From Pararhodospirillum photometricum DSM 122 (lineage in GTDB: Bacteria; Pseudomonadota; Alphaproteobacteria; Rhodospirillales; Rhodospirillaceae): 13,166 nt of DNA. How positions within the stretch are numbered: position 1 is the stretch's first letter; each line of letters opens with the position of its first letter. Location: positions 2,344,691 to 2,357,856 of the forward strand of contig NC_017059.1 of the NCBI RefSeq assembly GCF_000284415.1, given 5' to 3'. Below, one piece after another: positions 8,129 through 13,166 of this stretch. The position numbers and the translations under genes are program-made. The notes under the pieces are model-generated. The model was not told where the DNA came from. It ran no database searches and saw only the letters and a list, made by a program, of their open reading frames with translations.

Positions 8129-10539
8129 ACCTCGCCGAATACCGCCGCCACGCCGACCGGCTGGCCGACCATCTGCCCTGGGCGGCGCTGGTCGCCCCCG
8201 GCATCGTGCTCAACAAGGACGGCAGCTTTCAGCGCACCCTCCGCTTCCGCGGTCCCGATCTCGATAGCGCCACCGAGGCTGAACTGGTCGCCACCTGCGC
8301 CCGCGCCAACAATGTGTTGCGCCGGTTCGGCTCAGGCTGGGCGCTGTTCTTCGAGGCGGAGCGGATCCCGGCCCAGGATTATCCCGAATCCGTTTTCCCC
8401 GATCCCGCCTCCTGGCTGGTCGAGCAGGAACGCCGCGCCGCCTTCCTGGGGCGCATCGGCAGCCATTTCGAAAGCGTCTACCATTTGACCCTGCTCTATC
8501 TCCCGCCGCCGGATTCGGTCGCCCAGGCCGAATCCGCCCTGCTGGATCAGGGCCGGGAAGGGAAAGGAGGCGGCGGTCGCGACTGGCGCCAGGAACTGGC
8601 GGCGTTCCGGGCCGAGACCGATCGGGTGCTCGATCTGCTGGCCGGGTTCATGCCGGAGGCGCGCGGGCTCGACGATGGCGAGACCCTGACCTACCTGCAC
8701 GCCACCATTTCGACCCGGCGCCATCCGGTCCGGGTGCCGGAAACCCCGCTCTATCTCGACGGGATTCTGGTCGATACGCCCCTGACCGGCGGGCTGGAGC
8801 CGATGCTGGGCGAGGCCCATTTGCGCACGCTCACCATCCTGGGCTTCCCCAATATGACCCGGCCGGGGCTGCTCGACGCCCTCAACCATCTCGATTTCCC
8901 CTATCGCTGGGTCACCCGTTTCATCGCCTTGGACAAAACGCGGGCGACCAAGGATCTGACCCGGCTGCGGCGCCACTGGTTCGCCAAGCGCAAGTCGATC
9001 GCCGCGCTGTTGCGCGAGGTGCTCTATAACGAGCCAGCCCAGTTGCTCGATTCCGACGCCGACAACAAGGTCGCCGACGCCGATCTGGCGCTGCAGGCGC
9101 TGGGCGGCGACCATGTCGCCTTCGGCCATCTTACCACCACCCTGACGGTGATGGACCCCGACCGCCAGCGTGCTGACGACAAGGTCCGCGCCATCGAACG
9201 GATCGTCACCGGACTCGGCTTCAGCGTGATCCGCGAGAGCGTCAACGCGGTCGAGGCTTGGCTCGGCTCGCTGCCCGGCCACGTCTACGCCAATGTCCGC
9301 CAGCCGCTGGTCCATACCCTCAACCTCGCCCATCTTATTCCGCTGTCCTCGGTGTGGGCCGGGCCGGCGCGCAACGCCCATCTCGACGGCCCGCCGCTGC
9401 TGATCGCCGAGACCTCGGGGGCCACTCCGTTCCGCCTGTCCACCCATGTCGGCGATGTCGGCCATCTGCTGATCGTCGGCCCGACCGGGGCGGGCAAGTC
9501 GGTGCTGCTGGCCCTGCTGGCGCTGCAGTTCCGCCGCTATCCGGGGGCGCGGGTGACCCTGTTCGACAAGGGCAATTCGGCCCGCGCCGCGACCCTCGCC
9601 ATGGGCGGGGCCCATCACGCCCTCGGCGCCGGTGGCGGGCTGGCGTTCCAGCCGTTGCGGCGGATCGACCTCGAGGCGGAGCGGTCATGGGCGGTCGAAT
9701 GGGTCACCGGCCTGCTGGCCCATGAGCGGGTGACGGTCACCCCCGAGATCAAGGAGACGCTGTGGTCGGCGCTCGGCAGCCTTGCCTCGGCTCCGCCCGA
9801 GGAACGGACCCTCACCGGCTTCTCGATGCTGGTGCAGTCGAACGCGCTGAAGGCGGCGCTGCTGCCTTACACCCTCGACGGCCCGTTTGGCCGTCTGCTC
9901 GACGCCGCTGACGATCGGCTGGAATTGGCCGAGGTGCAGTGCTTCGAGACCGAGGAGATGATGCACCAGCCCGGGCTGGTGCTGCCGGTGCTGACCTATC
10001 TGTTCCACCGGCTCGAGGAACGGTTCGACGGAAAGCCCAGTCTGCTGATCCTCGACGAAGCCTGGGTGTTCCTCGACCACCCGCTGTTCGCGGCGCGGAT
10101 CCGCGAATGGCTGAAGGTGTTGCGCAAGAAGAACGTCGCGGTGATCTTCGCCACCCAGTCGCTGGCCGACATCGCCGACAGCACGATCGCCCCGGCGATC
10201 ATCGAATCCTGCCCGCAGCGGCTGTTCCTGCCCAACGACCGGGCGATCGAACCGCAGAGCCGCGCCGCCTATGCCCGCTTCGGCCTCAACGACCGCCAGA
10301 TCGAGTTGATCGCTCAGGCCACGCCCAAGCGGCACTATTACCTGCAATCCCGGCGCGGCAACCGGCTGTTCGACCTCGCCCTCGGCCCGGTCGCGCTGGC
10401 GCTGTGCGGCGCCTCGTCCCCCGACGACCAGAAATTGATCGACCGTCTCTCGGCCGCGCCGGACTCGTTCCTCGAATACTGGCTCGTCGCCAAGGGGCTG
10501 CCTTGGGCGGTCGATCTGATCCGGGAGAACACACCATGA
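8122..10539 (+). CDS. trbE: Conjugal transfer ATPase TrbE (VirB4 family)
   Basis: An 805-aa ATPase, the largest and best-conserved channel component, which energises pilus biogenesis at the inner membrane. The N-terminal half is the CagE/TrbE/VirB domain, starting MLNLAEYRRHADRLADHLPW. The C-terminal half carries Walker A GPTGAGKS (453-460) and Walker B LLILDEAW (641-648), followed by IFATQSLADIADS, a typical VirB4 segment. GGGGGAG precedes the ATG at 8122, which lies inside trbD; a longer in-frame start at 8002 is rejected because it overlaps trbD by 127 nt. The stop (TGA 10537-10539) overlaps the ancestral trbJ ATG at 10536. The gene looks intact. Confidence 0.96.
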   Translation: MLNLAEYRRHADRLADHLPWAALVAPGIVLNKDGSFQRTLRFRGPDLDSATEAELVATCARANNVLRRFGSGWALFFEAERIPAQDYPESVFPDPASWLVEQERRAAFLGRIGSHFESVYHLTLLYLPPPDSVAQAESALLDQGREGKGGGGRDWRQELAAFRAETDRVLDLLAGFMPEARGLDDGETLTYLHATISTRRHPVRVPETPLYLDGILVDTPLTGGLEPMLGEAHLRTLTILGFPNMTRPGLLDALNHLDFPYRWVTRFIALDKTRATKDLTRLRRHWFAKRKSIAALLREVLYNEPAQLLDSDADNKVADADLALQALGGDHVAFGHLTTTLTVMDPDRQRADDKVRAIERIVTGLGFSVIRESVNAVEAWLGSLPGHVYANVRQPLVHTLNLAHLIPLSSVWAGPARNAHLDGPPLLIAETSGATPFRLSTHVGDVGHLLIVGPTGAGKSVLLALLALQFRRYPGARVTLFDKGNSARAATLAMGGAHHALGAGGGLAFQPLRRIDLEAERSWAVEWVTGLLAHERVTVTPEIKETLWSALGSLASAPPEERTLTGFSMLVQSNALKAALLPYTLDGPFGRLLDAADDRLELAEVQCFETEEMMHQPGLVLPVLTYLFHRLEERFDGKPSLLILDEAWVFLDHPLFAARIREWLKVLRKKNVAVIFATQSLADIADSTIAPAIIESCPQRLFLPNDRAIEPQSRAAYARFGLNDRQIELIAQATPKRHYYLQSRRGNRLFDLALGPVALALCGASSPDDQKLIDRLSAAPDSFLEYWLVAKGLPWAVDLIRENTP

Positions 10540-10547
10540 GACTCATT

Positions 10548-10690
10548 ATATATGGTGGGGCTTCCGCCCCACCGCCCCGACCGGGAAGCCGGGCTTCCCG
10601 GACCCACCCTCCAATAAAATCACTGCGGGTCTGGGAGCGGCGCTCCCAGGCGGGCGCGGGCGGCAGCCCGCAGCGAAGCTTCTCCTCATT
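10548..10690. mobile_element. 143-bp multi-hairpin (REP/MITE-like) insertion in trbJ
   Basis: CTCATT occurs at 10542-10547 and again at 10685-10690. The DNA between is packed with perfect palindromes: GGTGGGGC-TTCC-GCCCCACC (10554-10573), CCGGGAAGC-CGG-GCTTCCCGG (10581-10601) and CTGGGAGC-GGC-GCTCCCAG (10631-10649), the last inside an outer stem TGCGGGT/GCCCGCA (10624-10630 with 10666-10672). Removing 143 bp, including one CTCATT, joins the trbJ ATG at 10536 in frame to the remainder and recreates a normal signal peptide. That points to a real insertion with a 6-bp target duplication. It encodes no protein and would need a transposase in trans. The exact family is not known to me. Confidence 0.75.
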
Positions 10691-10696
10691 TCTATT

Positions 10697-11374
10697 TTGC
10701 TGATCGGTCTTTCTGTTCCACCGGCGCAAGCGCAATGGGCGGTGTTCGACGCCTCCAACTTTGCCGAGAACGTGCTGCAGGCGGCGCGGGCGATGGAGCA
10801 GATCAACAACCAGATCCGCTCGCTGCAGAACGAGGCGGCGATGCTCGAGACGATGAACCGCAACCTGCGATCGCTCGACAACTCGTCGCTGGGGCAGATG
10901 ACGACGGCCCTGGCGCGGATCAACGGGCTGATGAATCAGGCCGACGGGATCACCTTCACTCTCGACGCCACCGATACCGCGTTCCAGCAGCAATTCCCGT
11001 CGCAATACGGTGCGGCGCTGACCAGCGATCAGTCGCTGGCGGCGGCGAGGACTCGTTGGCAGAGCGCGATGAGTGCCTATCGCCAGACCATGCTGATCCA
11101 GTCCCAGGTTAATCAGAACGTCCAGGTCGACACCAATACCCTGGCCGATCTGGTCAATGCCAGCCAGGGCGCGGCCGGCAGCCTGCAGGCCCAGCAGGCC
11201 GCCAATCAGCTGATCGCGCTGACCGCCAAGCAGCAGATGCAGATCCAGACCCTGATGGCGGCGCAGTACCGCGCCGAGGCGCTCGAGCAGGCCCGCAAGG
11301 CCCAGTCGGAAGCGTCCGGGCAGGCGGCGACGGCGCGGTTTCTGGGCTCGGGGACCGCCTATTCGGGCCGCTGA
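10697..11374 (+). CDS. trbJ: Conjugal transfer protein TrbJ, 5' end disrupted by insertion
   Basis: TrbJ is a VirB5-like periplasmic protein. This copy is rich in Gln and Ala with long amphipathic helices (NFAENVLQAARAMEQINNQI and onwards), as expected. The original start is the ATG at 10536, overlapping the trbE stop and with GGGAGA 8 nt upstream. Without the 143-bp insertion the protein would be about 231 aa and begin MRLISILLIGLSVPPAQA, a clean signal peptide. As it stands, translation from 10536 is frameshifted and ends after 55 codons at TGA 10701-10703. The remaining frame can begin only at a non-ATG codon such as TTG 10697, with no Shine-Dalgarno sequence, giving 225 aa without the charged start of the signal peptide. 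The TTG lies 4 nt before that TGA, so weak re-initiation is possible. Export is probably lost; effectively a damaged gene. Confidence 0.85.
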   Translation: MLIGLSVPPAQAQWAVFDASNFAENVLQAARAMEQINNQIRSLQNEAAMLETMNRNLRSLDNSSLGQMTTALARINGLMNQADGITFTLDATDTAFQQQFPSQYGAALTSDQSLAAARTRWQSAMSAYRQTMLIQSQVNQNVQVDTNTLADLVNASQGAAGSLQAQQAANQLIALTAKQQMQIQTLMAAQYRAEALEQARKAQSEASGQAATARFLGSGTAYSGR

Positions 11375-11393
11375 GGCGGCGGAGGGCAGGGCG

Positions 11394-11861
11394 ATGGACG
11401 ACCTTTCGGTCATCGACAGCTTCATGGCGGCGTTCAGCCACGCGATCGACAGCGGCTTCGGCTTGCTGTCGGGCGATGTCGCCTCGTTGACCACGATCCT
11501 GATCGGCATCGATATCGCCCTGGCCGGGCTGTTCTGGTCGATGGACGGCGAGGCCAACATTCTGTCGCGGCTGATCCGCAAGATCCTCTATGTCGGGCTG
11601 TTTGCCTTCTTCCTCAACAATTTCAGCAGTCTTGCCGACATCGTCTATCGCTCCTTCGCCGAACTGGGTCTGCATGCCAGCGCCAACGCGCTGACCGCCG
11701 ACGATCTGCTGAAACCGGGCAAGCTGGCCGGGATCGGCTATCAGGCGGCGTGGCCGCTGTTGAAGCAGGTCAGCGCCCTGATGGGCTTCACCAGCTTCTT
11801 CGACAATTTCCTCACCATCTTAGACGGCAGCCGGTCAGCATCAGCAGCTGGATCGCGGTGA
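11394..11861 (+). pseudogene. trbL: Conjugal transfer protein TrbL, truncated after ~142 codons
   Basis: The ATG at 11394 follows GGAGGGCAGGG and lies 19 nt after trbJ. The product resembles the N-terminal part of TrbL/VirB6, a polytopic inner-membrane channel protein usually 400 aa or more. Hydrophobic segments lie at about residues 30-50 and 62-78, followed by SALMGFTSFFDNFLTI. At about 11818-11823 the homology should continue into further membrane helices, but the sequence switches to the antisense of an integrase gene, adding LDGSRSASAAGSR before a stop at 11861. About two thirds of the protein is missing and no trbF, trbG or trbI follows. The secretion channel cannot be complete from this locus. 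Confidence 0.88.
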
Positions 11862-12543
11862 TCGCCGATCGGGTTTCCGATCCATCCGCCTCGGCCTCGC
11901 ACAACGCCGTGCCGAGAGCGGCGAATTCGGCGGGGCTGAGAAAACGCTCACGCTTGCGCTCGACGTATTTCTTGACGTGCAGGCAGGGATTGCTGCCGTC
12001 CGGTCGTAATCCCCACACCTCGGCCAGATTGAACATTTTCGACAGGACGCCGAGGGTCCGGTTGGCCTGGTAAGGGATGTGGCTGAGCGATTGGTGCAGT
12101 TCCGCGATGTCGCGCCGCTCAATGTCGGTGACCTTGCGGGTCCCGAGCTTCGGATTGATGAACAGCTCGACCGACCGCTTGTATTCGGCCTGGGTGCTCG
12201 GTTTGCAGCGCACTGCGACATGCTCTTTGAGGAAGCGCTCACCCAATCCCTTGACGGTCGGAGCCTTCCGCGCCTGATCGAGTTCCTGGGCGGGATCGCG
12301 GCCAGTCTTAGCCTCGGCGAGAATCTCGTGCGCCCGGATCCGGGCCTGCTCTGGCGTGATGGCGCCGTGGGGGCCGATGGTGATCCGGCGTAGACGCCCT
12401 TTCACTCGGCTCATCACCATGTAGACTTTGCGCCCGCTGGGCCAGACCCGTAGGCCGAACCCTTTGAGCTCATCGTCCCAGTGCACCGATTCGGTGCTGC
12501 CGGGAGCGATCTGGTCCACCACCCGTTTGGTCAATTTCGCCAT
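11812..12543 (-). pseudogene. int: P4-type tyrosine integrase, C-terminus lost at trbL junction
   Basis: The N-terminal 243 aa of a site-specific recombinase. The start MAKLTKRVVDQIAPG and LKGFGLRVWPSGRKVYMVM are typical of the DUF4102 arm-binding domain of P4-like integrases. A core-binding domain follows (about 95-190), then the opening of the catalytic domain, RERFLSPAEFAAL and IQLLMLTGCRL. The last segment holds the first catalytic Arg (box I). The frame then ends LRW-stop where it meets trbL, so the HxxR motif and the Tyr nucleophile are absent and the enzyme cannot recombine DNA. The ATG at 12543 is chosen because GGAGGGAGGGG stands 4 nt upstream and it matches the family start; an open frame to 12747 adds 68 unrelated residues. 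The gene faces away from the tRNA-derived site at 12743-12787, as int genes beside an att site often do. Confidence 0.88.
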
Positions 12544-12742
12544 TGAACCCCTCCCTCCGGCGTCGCCCATCCTCAACCTGAAGGTCGGGTGCAGGTAACG
12601 CATAGGTAACAGTAGAGAGCTGAATTGATGACGGGGAAGGGTATCATGGTCGTAGAATGTATGGAATAATAATGTTTTATAACAGTATATTGTCGCATGT
12701 CTGCGTAGGAGAGCGAAGGTCGCTCGGTGAGGTTTTATCAAA
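12544..12742. other. Non-coding int upstream/att-flanking region with short direct repeats
   Basis: No gene is seen. AACCTGAAGGTCG (12575-12587) is an exact 13-bp copy of the tRNA anticodon-stem/variable-loop sequence at 12748-12760. AGGTAAC occurs at 12593-12599 and 12604-12610, one helical turn apart, as expected for integrase arm or excisionase sites. An AT-rich stretch (about 12645-12695) probably holds the int promoter and a bendable att flank. These roles are inferred from position beside an integrase and a tRNA scar. Confidence 0.45.
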
Positions 12743-12787
12743 CTCATAACCTGAAGGTCGTCAGTTCAAATCTGGCCCCTGCAACCA
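12743..12787 (+). other. 3' fragment of tRNA-Met(CAT), probably initiator type: attachment-site scar
   Basis: The 45 nt comprise a CTCATAA anticodon loop (CAT anticodon), the 3' anticodon-stem strand CCTGA, variable loop AGGTC, a paired T-arm GTCAG-TTCAAAT-CTGGC, and acceptor strand CCCTGCA with ACCA. The sequence upstream does not form the 5' acceptor strand or D-arm, and the 5' anticodon strand (TCAAA) matches only partly, so this is not a whole tRNA. The CTCATAAC loop and GCAACCA end resemble alphaproteobacterial initiator tRNA. Beside an integrase gene this is the standard scar left when an island integrates into a tRNA 3' end. Confidence 0.8.
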
Positions 12788-12796
12788 AGTTTCAAA

Positions 12797-12832
12797 AAAA
12801 AAGGCGTTCGCTGAAAAGCGGACGCCTTTTTT
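12797..12832 (+). terminator. Intrinsic terminator downstream of the tRNA fragment
   Basis: GGCGTTCGCT (12803-12812) pairs along its full 10 bp (one G-U) with AGCGGACGCC (12817-12826) around a GAAA loop. It is preceded by an A-run and followed by six T. It lies 9-10 nt after the tRNA CCA, where a native tRNA terminator would stand, which supports host chromosome beginning at the tRNA fragment. The A-run makes it potentially active in both directions. Confidence 0.88.
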
Positions 12833-13166
12833 ATATTGTCTGCCACACGATCTGGTCATGGTCGTCCCGACCTCATCGGAAAGCTCCCCCCGTTTCCTCC
12901 GCCGGAGGATTTGACCGGTCCGGAAAAATGCGGAATGCTCTTTGAAGTGGACACCTCCGGAAACCGGCCTTGAACGGCACCGCATATCGCTGGCCGCTCG
13001 ATCGGGTTGTGATCGGCGCGGCGATCACTGATTTTCCGGGTTGGGTGGTATGAAACGGGTGACGAGCCCCCAGGATCGGCGGCATCCCCCCCTGGGAGGG
13101 ATATCCGGTCGGGCGCCGATCAGGCGAGTTCGGCCTGACGGTCGAGCCAGGACCAGCGCTTCATGT
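12833..13166. other. Right flank, probably chromosomal; no gene recognised
   Basis: About 330 bp without a convincing gene. Small palindromes are present, for example TCCTCC-GCC-GGAGGA near 12894-12908. On the minus strand a frame entering from beyond the edge ends at TGA 13122-13120; its last residues read MKRWSWLDRQAELA, whose ATG at 13164 may be internal. That could be the C-terminus of a neighbouring gene, but 14 codons are too few to identify it. Confidence 0.4.

Noticed and set aside
8332..9618. 428-codon minus-strand frame, and similar long frames at 9685-10347 and 10286-11581
   Set aside because: Antisense to trbE and trbJ; Gly/Arg/Gln-rich shadows without ribosome sites.
10548..10690. 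CRISPR array or transcription terminator in the palindromic stretch
   Set aside because: The palindromes differ from each other and have no equal-length spacers; no T-run follows any of the stems. An inserted repeat element explains the restored trbJ frame better.
12544..12747. N-terminal extension of the integrase by 68 residues
   Set aside because: Crosses the AT-rich att-flanking region and part of the tRNA scar; the ATG at 12543 has a strong ribosome site and matches the family start.
12700..12787. Complete tRNA gene
   Set aside because: The sequence 5' of the anticodon loop gives no D-arm and no acceptor strand complementary to CCCTGCA; only the 3' part is present.
13120..13166. C-terminal tail of a gene entering from the right on the minus strand
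   Set aside because: Only 14 codons are visible and no family is recognisable; mentioned under the flank entry but not called as a gene.

Overview
The window looks like part of an integrated mobile element in a GC-rich alphaproteobacterium. The evidence is the strongly G/C-biased third codon positions, the Rhizobium/IncP-style traG-RHH-trbB-C-D-E-J-L gene order, and a 3' tRNA fragment of initiator-Met type. A Rhodospirillales host (Magnetospirillum- or Azospirillum-like) is a guess from style and from palindromic repeats, not a proven assignment.

Left part, minus strand (3646 to 1): a tight three-gene operon. It encodes a SIR2-family putative NADase (359 aa), a HerA/FtsK-type ATPase (583 aa) whose ATG shares a base with the SIR2 stop codon, and, 15 nt further on, a metallo-beta-lactamase (MBL) fold protein. 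The MBL frame is open for 266 codons and runs off the left edge. SIR2 plus HerA is a known anti-phage pair. The co-transcribed MBL-fold enzyme makes this a candidate three-component version and is the most interesting item here. A good promoter (TTGACA, 17 bp, CGTAAT) and a dyad at the predicted start of transcription lie upstream of SIR2.

Middle part, plus strand (4049 to about 11820): a type IV secretion/conjugation operon. It holds the coupling ATPase TraG/VirD4, a ribbon-helix-helix protein, TrbB (VirB11-like ATPase), TrbC (pilin), TrbD (VirB3-like), TrbE (VirB4 ATPase), TrbJ and TrbL. Genes are packed with ATGA or TGATG overlaps or short gaps. Two lesions suggest the module no longer works. 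A 143-bp multi-hairpin element flanked by CTCATT repeats sits in the signal-peptide codons of trbJ. trbL is cut off after about 142 codons by a junction with a truncated, oppositely oriented integrase. trbF, trbG and trbI do not follow.

Right part: the 5' part of a P4-type tyrosine integrase gene (minus strand, C-terminal catalytic residues lost), a non-coding AT-rich stretch with short direct repeats, then the last 45 nt of a CAT-anticodon tRNA (12743-12787) followed directly by a strong intrinsic terminator. I read the tRNA piece as the island's attachment-site scar and the terminator as the native tRNA terminator, so DNA to its right would be host chromosome. Overall, a defence operon appears to ride on an integrative conjugative element that has since been crippled by insertion and deletion.
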